DNA of 64,000 bases from Climacium dendroides (lineage: Eukaryota > Streptophyta > Bryopsida > Hypnales > Climaciaceae). The DNA lies in the NCBI GenBank assembly GCA_950106755.1, contig OX467082.1, positions 8,184,001 to 8,248,000 on the forward strand, in the 5' to 3' direction. The translations under genes and the position numbers were made by a program. The notes under the pieces were generated by a model. The model searched no databases. It saw nothing but the letters and a program-made list of their open reading frames with translations, and had not been told where the DNA came from. Positions 43,084 through 54,082 of the stretch are shown here, in pieces (position 1 is the first letter of the stretch; the number at the start of each line of letters is the position of its first letter).

Positions 43084-44672
43084 TAGCAACCCTGAGTCCC
43101 CAACATCTTGGGTGACTTAGTTATTTCTAACTCTATCTCTTTGCCATCTACATTGGCAACCACCTTCAAAGATGACCGCCTTTTTATGTCTACTTCATAA
43201 GTATCTAGGAAAGTATTTCCTAAGATGAGGTCTACCCCATCCATATCACACACCGTGAAGTCCTCCACAAAGGTGAACTTCCCACACTTCACTTCCACAT
43301 TCGTTGCCACCTTACTTGTCTTGTGCGGCTTACCCTTGGCAAACTGCACTTTGATGGGCTTGCAAGACTCCTTGATTTGCAAGCCCAACTCTTTAGCAAG
43401 TCTTGGACTCACGAATGAGTGAGTTGCACCTGTATCCACCAGGAGTGAAACATCATGCTTACTTATGGATCCTTTTAAGAACAACAAGCGGGGACTCAAC
43501 TTGGGTTGATTTGCCTTAGCCAAAAAGCCACCTTGAAGAACATGCTCTCCAGTGTGAGAGCGTGCATTTTGAACACTCACCTTAGGTTTGGTGCAACCCC
43601 GGGACAAGTGGCCCTTCTCTCCACAATTGTAACAAGTCATTTGGCTCACATCCCTTTTCGTTTTGTCACCCCCTTTGTTAATGCCCTTAGCTTGTCCTTC
43701 TTTTGGCCCACTTGACTTGGCTCCATCCCCACCATGCTTGCTCTTCATCCAAACATGACGCCTCAACTTGCGCTTGGAGTGTTTGCTTGACTCACCTGTT
43801 GAAGGCCCATCTTTAGCCTTTTTGTTTTGGCCTTCATCATCACCAATCCTTTCCGCCAGCTTCAACAACTCCGCACAAGTCTCTGGAAGTTGGGACATTC
43901 TAAACAATGCACGTTCTGCCCAACTTTGCAACCCATTGAAAAAAATGATCTTCTTGGCTAGCTCATCTAGCCTTGGAAGCACATTTAAGTGTGCATTAAA
44001 CTCCCGCACATACCCCCTAAGACTCCCGGTTTGCTTGAGTCTTACAAGTGCCACTCCATCACGAATGTCTTGGTATTCTGGGGTGAAGCAGTCGCTAATG
44101 TGTTCCTTGAAACCAACCCAAGTCAAGTTGTCCACCACCTCAGGACTTTCCCCACGAAAGTGAGTCCACCAAAGCAAGGCATGATCCTTGAGAAAGGTCA
44201 CCGTGATGGTGATCTTGTCTTCTTCAGGTGCTCTTTGAGCTTCAAAGTACAACTCCAATTCCACCAGAAAGTCCTTCACTTTGTGGGCCTTGCCAATGCC
44301 TGTGAAAGAAGATGGCATGTTGGTTTTGCACAATTTGTGAGAAGAAGAGGTGGAACCCTTCTCCTTAAGCTCTTTGATTTCACCTTGCATCACCTGAAGT
44401 GTTTTGACAAGTTCCTCAAACATGAGGTCACGCCCTTTGCGTTTGCGATCACGTTGGGGGTTCCCGGGACTAGTGGCGGTGTCACCTTCCCTGGCACTAG
44501 TTTCCACATTCTCTTCCTCAATGGGAGTCAGTTCTTGTTCCATTTGCTCCAAATGAAGAGAATCCCCTCCTTGAGTTTCCTCCAAGGAAGGCTCATTAGC
44601 CTCCAAACCTTGACTACGTGTTTGGCGCCCTTATCTTGAAGCTCCAACTTCACCTGTCTTGGCTCTCACCAT
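43068..44672 (-). pseudogene. Ty3/gypsy gag-protease ORF, truncated
   Basis: On the reverse strand ATG 44672 is followed after 13 codons by TAA (44633-44631). The same frame then stays open for over 500 codons to 43068. In order it contains a Retrotrans_gag domain (LELYFEAQRA, LLWWTHFRG, REFNAHLNVL) and a K-rich tail. A zinc knuckle CYNCGEKGHLSRGC and a retropepsin-type domain with LLVDTGATHSFVS and DLILGNTFLD follow. The coding is cut just after the protease; reverse transcriptase, RNase H and integrase are missing. A tRNA-Met-type primer site and an LTR lie directly upstream, so element orientation is clear. Confidence 0.9.
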
Positions 44673-44706
44673 GACTCCAAGACTCACTGCACACCAACGT
44701 AGCCCT

Positions 44707-44718
44707 GCTCTGATACCA
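44707..44718 (-). promoter_or_regulatory. Primer binding site (initiator tRNA-Met type)
   Basis: Reverse-strand TGGTATCAGAGC, the standard complement of the initiator tRNA-Met 3' end, sits two bases inside the LTR end. Confidence 0.9.
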
Positions 44719-44720
44719 AA

Positions 44721-46012
44721 TGTCGCGACCCAAATGACACCTACCAACTCCCAGCAGCTCACTAGGTTCACCCCAGTCCACTTACAGCGTCACTTGGTCA
44801 CCAACTGCCTAACACTACACATGCCAAGCACCCACAGTGTTAGTCCCCATTTCCAACTCATTTGCCAAGTCCTAGTCACCGGGACTACTAGCACACACTC
44901 CCATCGTGACACCGGGCATGTCACTTAGTAACATGGGGCGGAACTTCCACCTTAATGTGCAAGGACCCATGGTGGCACTACTCACCATGGTCCTAACCGC
45001 CCTTGAGTGTCACCCCTCTCCATGCTAGCCCTTTTTGCATTTGCTACTCATCCACTAAAGGTAACCGGCACTCATAACTTGGGACATATCTAAGAAGGCC
45101 TAACAAGGAGCGGGACTCCACCCAACCAATGCCACGGGACACACACAAGTGTCCCATGGTGCCTTGAAGTGGTGGTGAAGTCACCACCACCAACCATGAG
45201 TCACCGAGACTCACCAAGGCTTCAAGAGGGAGTGAAGAGGGAGACCAACCCCTCCTATAGTACTCTCTATGGTATTCGGCAGACCCCCCCGTCCTAGGTC
45301 GAAGGAAGTCCTTGGATAACCTTGGGTTGTGGAAGACCACCCACTTCCAACCCAAATCGCCAAGTTACGTCACCGTTTGGACTCCCGAACTTCCAACCGG
45401 CGTAACTTTGCGCTCCAAACTCCAAATCCAACATGCGAGCCAATTTTGGACATCTACGCGACGAGTAGATGCCGATGGACTGCTCACTCGTCCCATTTGG
45501 ACAAGTTCTCACAAAGTTATGGCCCTCTAAAGATTCGGATGCACCGGGGGAGGCGTCACGCCTTCACCACGGCTCTTCTTTTGGCCATAACTTTTGACTC
45601 ATGTCTTAGAACCTCGTAATGCTTGTCATTCTAGATTCCTTGTGTTCATAGCTTTCCAATGATATGCCACATGCCATACTTTGTTGTGGGATTCATTGAG
45701 AACCCCACACACCTAGCCCTCAAGTGTCCCGGCGCCACCGGGACACAGTCAACTTTGAGCGGCCATAACTTTTCGCTCACAACTCCGAATTGCGCGTTCT
45801 TTGCGCCATTAGAAGCGTATTGTCAAGAGCTTTCCAAGCATGTGTGACACTCTCATGTTCACCTCAAAACCAGGGCGCTATTGCGCCCTGTTTGATCGGG
45901 AGTCTCCTCATTCTCCCTACTTAGTCTATTGCAAGGCTTGGAAGTCACCTCCAAGGTCCCCCCTTGCGCACTAAGGTTCATTTGGGCACCCCAAGTAGAT
46001 AGGGGCGTGACA
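44721..46012 (-). mobile_element. 5' LTR (1,292 bp) of the truncated gypsy element
   Basis: On the reverse strand the LTR begins TGTCACGCCCC at 46012 and ends GGTCGCGACA at 44721, TG...CA with matching TGTC/GACA ends. It has inserted into the gag start of the copy-3 element, whose coding stops at exactly 46013. The second LTR is missing because the element is cut at about 43068. The internal short ORFs are not meaningful. Confidence 0.85.
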
Positions 46013-46279
46013 GATAATGTGTTCAGGCTCACAGTCGACTTGTTCCTCTTCCTCGTCTACCGGAACCGGAAACTCTCCGGTGGTAACCGGATCTGGTTCC
46101 GTGTCAAGAGTATCAAACACTTCTTCAGCTGTATCGGTGGCAAACTCTTCTTGAACTTCAAACACAGAACTAAGCCTCTGCTCTGTGTTTATACCAGGTA
46201 TCCTGTGAACAAGAACTTCACCTCTTCTAATCCGGCTAGATCTTCTTTCTGAAGTTCCTCCTTTCTCCGTCCTTTTCAT
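46013..46279 (-). pseudogene. N-terminal gag fragment of the copy-3 element
   Basis: Reverse-strand ATG 46279 opens MKRTEKGG and then RRSSRIRRGEVLVHRI, followed by an acidic stretch (PVPVDEEEEQVDCEPE). The layout is the same as the start of the gag at 30240 (basic start, acidic region around residue 80). It ends where the gypsy LTR inserted. Its own LTR and primer site lie upstream at 46450-46476. Confidence 0.65.
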
Positions 46280-46449
46280 GAGGAAGTATTCCTCTATAAC
46301 CTCCACTTCAAGACTTCTCTCAAAAAGAAAGGATTCTAACAATGTTTTGTACGTAAAGAAGAGCAGCCTTGCACTATCCGTGACAGAAGAATCAACAAAA
46401 ATGGCGATTCCTAATACAACCCAGAATCTCTAGGATGCTATTCTAGAAA

Positions 46450-46467
46450 TCCCCGATAGTGGCGCCA
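46450..46467 (-). promoter_or_regulatory. Primer binding site of the copy-3 element
   Basis: Reverse-strand TGGCGCCACTATCGGGGA follows the LTR end after eight bases. It shares TGGCGCC and CGGGGA with plant gypsy primer sites and with the site at 30088. Confidence 0.75.
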
Positions 46468-46475
46468 CTTCGTCG

Positions 46476-49400
46476 TGTCATAGCACAAGGAAGCACAAAT
46501 CCTACCCTTAGGTGTTAAATTGATGTAAAACACCTTAGATGACTCATGTATCGTTCCCACAGGATTTCAACGTTAGTTTCCTCAAGATATCCGGAACAGG
46601 ATTCAGAAAACACCAAACCCAAGCAAAACCGGATCTAAATATTTGCAACATGAAACTCTCTCAATACCCTCTCCTCTCCATACTCCAATTCCCTTACGTC
46701 CACTCTAAGTCTTCCACCAGTAATCGAACACGGAGGATTGTCATAATCCTGTGCTTCTCTCTATCCGGATCAATTTAGACGGATGCGGAACCGGAAAGAG
46801 GATTTCTATCCGATTGCAGTAACTCACAAAATGTTAGTTTTACCTCTACCAAGAGGGTTCCGCTCTTTGGTTTTAGGAAGGGAACGTAAACCCTACCCTT
46901 CAAACGTGTTTAGAGTGAAATGAAGTTCCACTTAGAATAACAACAACAAATACCAAAAAGAAATAGGAAATAGTTACTTCCTCACAATTAATCCGGATGT
47001 TGATCCAGACTAGCAGGTCACTCAGGAACCCCTATTATCCTCCCAGTACTACAACGACAGACCTATCCAGACAGGACCCCAAAAGCGTAATCCGGCACTC
47101 GATAACTGAGAGATCCTAACTACCTTCCTGTTCCTTTCTTCCGGATCCAGTAGGACCTCATCAGATGTCGGCTAGCATTCGTTCTCCCTCTTGAAGAATT
47201 CACCCAACCTAAGAATGGCTATCCTACTCAGAAGACTCCTAAGGAACTTCAGCAACTAAAATACCCTCTCAATACACAAAGTTTTCCTTAACCAAATCCT
47301 CAAAGCTCTCAAAATCAGATCCTGGACAAAATCCGGGGGCTACTTGTCTTCCTCCACACCTACAAACCAGCTACCCGCACTAAACAATGGTTCCGATTCC
47401 TCTTCTAATCCGGTGTCTTCTGAATCCTCTTCTCCGAATCTCGACAAACTTTCCTCCCACTCGGATTGGCTTGGAGATTTGTCCTCCGCGGATTGTTGAC
47501 TCCTTAGAGGCACGTCTCTTCCTCTAATGGAAGTAACCTTCTTCACAGTCTTCTTGGCGGGTGAAGGTTGAGAGCCTTTACTCTATGGTGTGCCTAAGTC
47601 GGATTTTGACTTCCGAATTCGATCCTTTGATCCGGATCCGTGCACTGATCCTTCTTTCCTCCCCTCCATACCCTTAGAGGTTGGTGTCAACTCATCCTCC
47701 TGCCTTTCTCGCTTGGTTGGCGTCTTTGTTGGAGTCTTTGTGGGCGCATCCTTTTTGGTTGGCTCCATCTCTTCATCCTTCCTCTTTATTCCGGATTCCG
47801 GAAACCGTTCTGCTTGGTGAAGAACATCTCGGACTTCAAACATGAACTTCTCCATCTCTTCGGAATACTTTACCAAAACTAAGACAACTTTATCTGCGGC
47901 TTCCGGTCTTGCCTCATGGATTCCCGCATCATAGAGTTTGGCTTTGTTTACAACATCCGCAGTGTTGGAAACAAAGGCCCCAACTCTCCTAATGGCCCCC
48001 TTAAACTCTGAGGTAAGCCGGTCCACCTCTCTCTTCTTTTCCTCACCCTTCTCAATTTGCCGCTGGAGATCCCCATTCCTCTCAATCAACTCCTTGATGC
48101 GGGTCTCCCACTTCCGGTTTTCACTATCCCGGATCAATCCTTCTACTTTCTCCGCGAGCTCTAATACATTGATCCCTCCAAGCAGTCCACATACATTCCT
48201 CACTGCTCCTCTCTCCGTGTAAAGCTCCTCCCAGACTCTCCCTAAGTCCGAAATGATCCTCCCCAAAGAATCCTCTTCTAGAACTTCAGGTTCCGGCGAG
48301 ACTTTCCTCTTCTCTCTGGATTCCTTCTTAGAAGAGACTGAAACCCTCTCAGCCTCTGTCCTCCTTTCGGAAGGCTCCTTCCTTCTCTCTGAAGATCCCC
48401 TCTCAGATCCCTCATCTGGTCCCTCCTTTCTCTCTTCTTCTTCTTCCTCTCGGGGTGGAGTAAGATTATGTTTCACTAGGGTGGTTGCGGCCTTATACAT
48501 GGTCTTCTCTGAAGTTTTCAGAGTACTTAGGAAGTCATACATGTGAAAGAGGAATGGCCCAATGGAGGTGGCCTTTGCGTTTTCTAGGGCGTTCACCATC
48601 TTCCCTACCAGATCTTTCACTATTCCTCCCCAAAACACTTTCTTTTCCCCACTCAACGCTCCGAAGATCGTATTGGCCCAACTTACCGTGACCCGATTTG
48701 GCCGTTCTGGATACAAAATCGATACTACAAATTCTAACACCCTCCTCTCTCTTGCCACCTTGCAATCTACTACTACGTAGCCATCCTTAGGGTGAGGAGG
48801 ATTAGAGAATTTACCTTCCGCGAACTTGTGTACCCGCGAAGCCATCCCCTCTCCAGGTCGAGGAAAACCGTAGACCCTCTTCCAGATGTCCTCAATCCAC
48901 CTTCCGGGCAGAGCTCGGACGGTCTTGATCCATTCGTTCGACTGCTCATTCATCAACTCCCGGATCATTTCCTCGTTCTTCAAGGTCCATGGTCGGTAGA
49001 GGAATCCCGCACACCCGAATTGGTCCAAATCCTCCTCCAACTGCTTCCGCTCTCCGTCATCCTTCGGAATCACTAGACAGATGCTCTTGATCTTGAAAGG
49101 AGATGACCCGCTTGCTTCCGCCTTCACCATGGTTGCAGAACTCTCCAAAACACTCACCACTCAAACCTCTTGCCCTTTTCTTGCTACAACTCCTGGTTAA
49201 TCCTCTTCCTCTCCATGACAGGATCCGGAAAGTAAGATCACCCAATCCTCTCACACCTCTAAAGGCAAACCTTGCTCTGAGAACGCTCCCAAACCACAAA
49301 GACACAATGAGGTTTGAGGAACCAAACCCGTGCATATCCTTTCCTAGCAGTCACAGCTGTTGGGAAAGTAGCTATTTCCGCAATCATCACGGAGGAATCT

Positions 49401-49590
49401 AGCCGTTAAAACGGTCCTCCGTGATGTATGGGATTACCGTTGGATCCGATATTTTCTATTCCTGTCCCAATAATCTTCCGGTAGTATGCGGATGCGTTTG
49501 CTTCCGGTCCCGGTATATTTTTCGACCCCTGTTCCGTTCCTTCGATACGGATCCGGTTCCAGATCTTTAGGAAAATAGGAATCTTACAAT
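46476..49590 (-). mobile_element. 5' LTR with internal ORF, copy 3 of the long-LTR family
   Basis: The reverse-strand LTR ends ...gtgctatgaca at 46476, like the other copies. Its far edge is near 49590, where CCGG-rich sequence gives way to AT-rich sequence; a TGTAAGAT start at 49588 is a guess. It contains the ORF 47340-49130 in the same position as in copies 1 and 2. Confidence 0.7.
47340..49130 (-). pseudogene. LTR-encoded ORF, copy 3, one in-frame TAG
   Basis: Reverse-strand ATG 49130 (MVKAEASGSSPF) runs to TAG 47585-47583, and the same frame continues to 47340. The conserved block is present (GMASRVHKF, HPKDGYVVVDC, ERRVLEFVVSILYPERP, WANTIFGAL). An unusually long E/R/S-rich charged segment follows, then a coiled coil with KAKLYDAGIHE, matching KAALFDSKMISE of copy 2. 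Thr-Pro-Lys repeats (PTKTPTKTPTK) precede the TAG. After it comes a Lys-rich piece (PAKKTVKKV) and an acidic end, so the natural protein probably included the tail. Confidence 0.65.
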
Positions 49591-49764
49591 ATCTTTTTTA
49601 ACCAAATTATCTATCTACTACTAATCCAATAGTGAGGTAGGGTTAATATTGGTAATATAATTAGTTTGCCATCTTGCAAATCAAAATTTTTTACCAATGT
49701 CCACTCCTTACTTATATATTCTATATAACCATCCTCATCCTCTCATTTTGGTCTACGACACTTA

Positions 49765-50908
49765 GTGATGTTAGAGTTTGATATTGAAGACGAGCAGAAA
49801 GGGAAAGAGAGAGATTCAATTCCGGAACCGGAATCCAAGGAACTGAAACCCAGTCGTAAGGATAAGGGTCCAGAGGTAGGAACTAAGAAAGATGAGCTGA
49901 CATGGGATTCAGTCCGGAAGGGAGATGCCTTAGGGCAGATCATTGAGGAGTTAACCAAGATCCGCTAGCACATAGCCAAAAAATGGGAAACCATTCAAAA
50001 AGTCAGCAAGGCGTTAGGAGTAGATCCCTCCCAGCTCACGAGAGAAGTAGATACTTTGCTACCTGGGAAGAGTGTCCGGAAGTTGGAGAGTAAATAGAAG
50101 AGTTGACCGGGACCATAGGAGAGCTCCAGAATAAGGTCAAGGAGAAAACAGATGAATTAGAGAGGAGTAAGAAATTCTCTGTTGAATCTGTGGACCTACT
50201 TGGGCGGATTGGGGAATTCCTTGGGAATACCGGAGATGTGGTGAATCGTGCCCAGTTGTTTGATGAGGGCGTTCACAAGGAAGGAATGCAACTGGGGCCA
50301 AAGTTGGTCTCAGTTCTGGTTAGTTATGGTGCAAAAATGGAGAAGACTTTGAGTGAGATGAGAGACCTGTTGGGATTAAACCAACCAGGAAAAGGAATGG
50401 GAGGAACCGGTGGTGCCACCCCCTCCAAGGCTCATTCTCCTTCTCCCATATCATCCAAGAAGGGGAAGGGGATTGAATTCACCCCTCCCCGAATCCCACC
50501 ATACGGGAAGATGGGGTCTGAGCCGGCAAAGATTCAACACCCGGATCACATACTCAAAGTCACTCAAGGTTGGGCAAAAGTTTGGACTCTCTTGTCAGCA
50601 AAAAGCCGAGTCCGGTTCAACCAAGCGCTACCAAGAAGAAGCAAACAAACAAGAGGGTGAGGTCACTAGACGTTATTCCGGTTTCAGATGAAGAGGAGGA
50701 GGATTTGCCCAAGGTCAATGACAAAGAAGGCAGCACAGTTGAGTCTTCAAAATTAGAGTCGCCTCCCAAGAAAGGTAAATTGAAAGGGGCCACTCCAAGG
50801 AAGGGCCAGACATCACGAGGAGGGAAGACTGCGACTGGAAGGAAGCAACCAACCCGGGAAGGAGGGGCCAAGAATTTGGAAGACACCCCCAAGCGACCGA
50901 AGAAGTAG
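49765..50908 (+). pseudogene. LTR-encoded ORF, copy 4, C-terminal fragment with several breaks
   Basis: The fragment 49765-49968 ends at TAG (T-K-I-R-stop-H-I-A-K). After a further open stretch there is a TAG at about 50096 with a one-base shift, then 50103-50660, and a second shift into 50570-50908. Conserved pieces include the coiled coil and NRAQLFDEGVHKEG, which matches NKAKLYDAGIHE of copy 3. The end is basic (TPKRPKK). Clearly dead. Confidence 0.65.
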
Positions 50909-50919
50909 GGGCTAGGCAT

Positions 50920-52087
50920 AAGAGTTAGTCAAGACCAGAGTTGTTAAGTAGGAATAGTTAGGAAGGTACTTTCCAATGCAGATGTATCCGGACTTCTTGA
51001 TCCGGATTCTTAGGATTTGGATTCCTTCTCTTTGTTTCCTGTCTTTTAGTGAAAGTCAAGGATATGCTTTGGGATGGCACGTGTCACTCCCTTGTGGTTA
51101 GTTAGGATTCTCAACTAGGGACCGTTGTGTCCCTGGGTTTGTTATTTAGGAGGTGACGATCAATTGTTTCCTCAGACAGTTTCCAATTGTGAGAATTTTG
51201 TCTTGATTTGAAGTAAAAATCAATATTTCCACTTCACAAGTTGATGTGTCTAGTGTATTGTACTTGTGTTGGTATGCCTAGTGGTGAGTTATTGCTGATC
51301 TATGCGGGTAGCTGAGGCTGCTGTGGTTGAGAGAAAGGAAAGAGGAAACAGTCCCCGGATCCTAGTAGATCCGATTCTATGAGTAAGAATTGTACACTGA
51401 GGTACTGAGAGTGCGAGGAAGATAGGGAAAGATTGTTTGGAAGTCCTTCTCCATATGTTTGAGTAGGGTGCAGGTATGAAAACTTAGTTAAGTGGCGGTA
51501 GTCGGGGTACTAATCCGGATATCTCCCCGGAGGAAGTGAGTAAATCTGAAACCATCCAGTGACCAATACAGAGTATGTTGGAATAATTGAGTAACTGCTA
51601 CTCCCTTTAAAGCTCTTGAGCATCTCCTTATAGAGTTGAGTCAGCTTAGGATTTGTCATTGTAGTAATTGAAGAGGGTAAGGCTTCTTACATGACCTACT
51701 GATTTAGTGAACAAACCGGATTAGTTGTGAAGAAGTCATTACCCGAATATTTCTTGGGGTTGTATAAGAGTATAGGTGTGGGTGAATGAGCGTTTTCTCT
51801 GAGTCCCTAAATACTCGGAGGGTAGGATTTACGTGTCCTCCCTTAAATCTAAGCACGGAACCCTCTTCCCTAGTTCCCTAAGAGGTTATATGACTTTGTA
51901 TAACTAAACTGGAATACGGACTAGGCACAGGTCCTGGTTGTTCTTTCTTAGATTCCAGATAACAGTGGAAGATATTTTGAACTAAAATAAGAGAGAGATT
52001 TAGTAGATTAAAGAGGAAAGAATGACAACTGGAATACATTCCTAATCCGGATGTTTAAAGGAGTTACAAACTAAATCCCTGTGGAAC
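50920..52087 (+). other. 3' part of LTR copy 4, no gene
   Basis: Noncoding LTR sequence with scattered CCGGAT words. No ORF of note. Confidence 0.45.
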
Positions 52088-52315
52088 CACTATAAGAAAC
52101 CAAAATTTATTGATGTCAAAAGGAATGGATTTTAGGTGATATTGAAAAAAACAAACCCATGTTTTTATGTCAATAATGATGTCCAATATAACATCAATGG
52201 ACATCGTTGTTGACATAAAAACATAGGTTGTTTTTTTGATGTCACCTTTGATGTCACCTAAAATCCGTTCCTTTTGATGTCAATCCGTCACGTAAAATAA
52301 GGTTTTCTTATAGTG
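52088..52315. mobile_element. CACTA-type MITE, nearly a full palindrome, TSD AAC
   Basis: It begins CACTATAAGAAACC and ends GGTTTTCTTATAGTG, with AAC duplicated at 52085-52087 and 52316-52318. The inverted repeats extend over about 100 bp each (tgatgtcaaaaggaatgga near the left against tccgttccttttgatgtca near the right), so a single strand could fold into one long hairpin. It contains the GATGTCA words also seen in the CACTA element at 24.4-24.9 kb and the same CACTATAAGA terminus. It is probably mobilised by that CACTA family. Confidence 0.92.
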
Positions 52316-52389
52316 AACGATACACGAGTCACTTAGTGGTATTTTCATGCCATTAGGAGTAATTGTGCTTTCTTGTGCTACAACATAAT

Positions 52390-53725
52390 TGAAGGATAAA
52401 ACTAGTGCAAGGGTTTAGGGATTGTCATCAATTTCAAGTTACTTGTTTTTTGGATTCGAGTTCAAACATTCAATGCTTCATTTCAAAGTTTGGATTTAGG
52501 AATTGAAATCAAATACCTCTTCTTTTATTTTTGGGTTTAGATTGTTTTTAAAAATAAATAAAATTGGTTACTATAATTATTTTGGAAAAAAATCGAATAC
52601 AATTTGTTTTATTTTTGGATTCAAGTTAAGTGGTTCTTTTGATGATTGTAATCTAGACATCTACTTATGTTTGGAATTGAAGTAAAATACAATCATTTTT
52701 TGCTTGCAGAAAAGTTCAACAGTTTTGGGTTTGGTAATAGGATAGTACATCAAGTTTCAACCTCTAAAATCCTACTTTAATTTGAGCTCACCATGAGCAA
52801 TGGAACTCGTAAGCACTAATTGTAGTTAACATATCTCATGTGGGTTGTTGTACCTCCTACCACCTCATATGTATATAATGAGCTCCTCTTTCTACCCTAA
52901 AATTGAAAATAAGATGATAAATTATTTTTCTTAGATATTGTATGTAACCAAATTTTTTTCCATATCTAACTGTAGAATATTGTATTAGAGTAGTATAAAA
53001 ATGTTTGGACAAAATCCCTAGAAATTTGAGCAAGTAGATTGCAAGGTAGTTATGTTCAACCCCTGAAGGCCTAACAATGTTTTGACAATGAAATTCTCCA
53101 ATGAATCTTTCCACTTTGATATTTTTTTGTGTATGGGATGTATTTGAAATTCTTTATAGAAGCGTACAAAAAAGAAGACTACTATGTCTAGGATAGTAGG
53201 ATGTGTGGAATTAATTATAAAAAATGTTGACCGTTGGATTTTTAGATAATAACAATTTTGGAATTTGGATGATCAATTGTGTAGGCAAAAATTGCAGCTT
53301 TTGGAGAAGAAAAATTATAAGAAGATGAATAGTGCTTTCCCCCCTTGGAAAAAAATTGTTTTGGAATCTAAGGCAAATGCAGTATTTTTTAATTTTTAAG
53401 AATGAGAAATAAAAAATTCTCTCAAATTTATACAAATTTTGAAACAAAACAAGTAGAAAGTCAAAATTAACCAAATTGGATCCTACCCAAAAAATTTATA
53501 TATGCATTTTTTTTTTAAATTTAATGATTAATAGCATAATGTTTGGAACATTAGCATAATGTTTGGAAGATTCCAAAAAATTTGGAATCAGTCCAATTAT
53601 TTTTGTGTTCTTAACCTTTAAAGTCCCAAAGTCCCTACAAGGGTCGGGGACTCTTAGGATTTTGGACTTCAGAAATTAGTAAACGTACAGATGAGGATGG
53701 GTTCATTTTCAATGAGTACAAAGAA
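52390..53725. other. AT-rich intergenic, no gene
   Basis: The G+C content is low, with many A/T runs. 'aaatttggaatcagtcc' and similar words occur but no repeat structure or coding domain is recognised. Confidence 0.45.
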
Positions 53726-53728
53726 CAC

Positions 53729-53990
53729 TTCAAGTCAATCCGACCTGAAGTTGAGGGATGTACTCAATTTTCAAACGTATACTTCCTCAGCGATCAAAAA
53801 TTAAATAAGGCAAGGGTCAGGCACTTCAGGTCAATTTGACCTGAAAATAGAATTCACATATATCTAAATTTATAAACAATTCTAATGATTTCAATTATAG
53901 TTGAATCTTAGGCTTCAAAAAATGGGTTTATTGGTGTCATAGATGTAGCTATAGCATTTGATCATTCAAATCGAGTCGACCTAAATATGA
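53729..53990 (+). promoter_or_regulatory. Three AGGTC palindromes upstream of the decayed DUF7869 copy
   Basis: CTTCAAGTCAATCCGACCTG (53730), CAGGTCAATTTGACCTG (53827) and CGAGTCGACCT (53973) are spaced 100-145 bp apart. They are degenerate versions of the array at 5755-6840 and precede the coding start at 54083 as that array precedes gene 1. Confidence 0.6.
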
Positions 53991-54082
53991 ATGAGACTAC
54001 ATGATCTAAGCTTTAATTTACTTCCCTTGTTTCACATTGCATTTCTCGGGTATCTATAGATACTACGGATGATCCTGATGAC

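Larger units (their letters stand above)
49600..52385 (+). mobile_element. Decayed LTR, copy 4 of the long-LTR family, head-to-head with copy 3
   Basis: The right edge gtgctacaaca at 52385 matches the family 3' end. The left part is deleted: ORF homology begins only in the middle of the protein at 49765, and the conserved N-terminal block is missing. CCGG words and the cggaaccctcttccc-type landmark near 51855 support the family. A CACTA-type MITE (52088-52315) is nested near its right end. No primer site follows, so it is a solo or truncated LTR. Confidence 0.65.
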
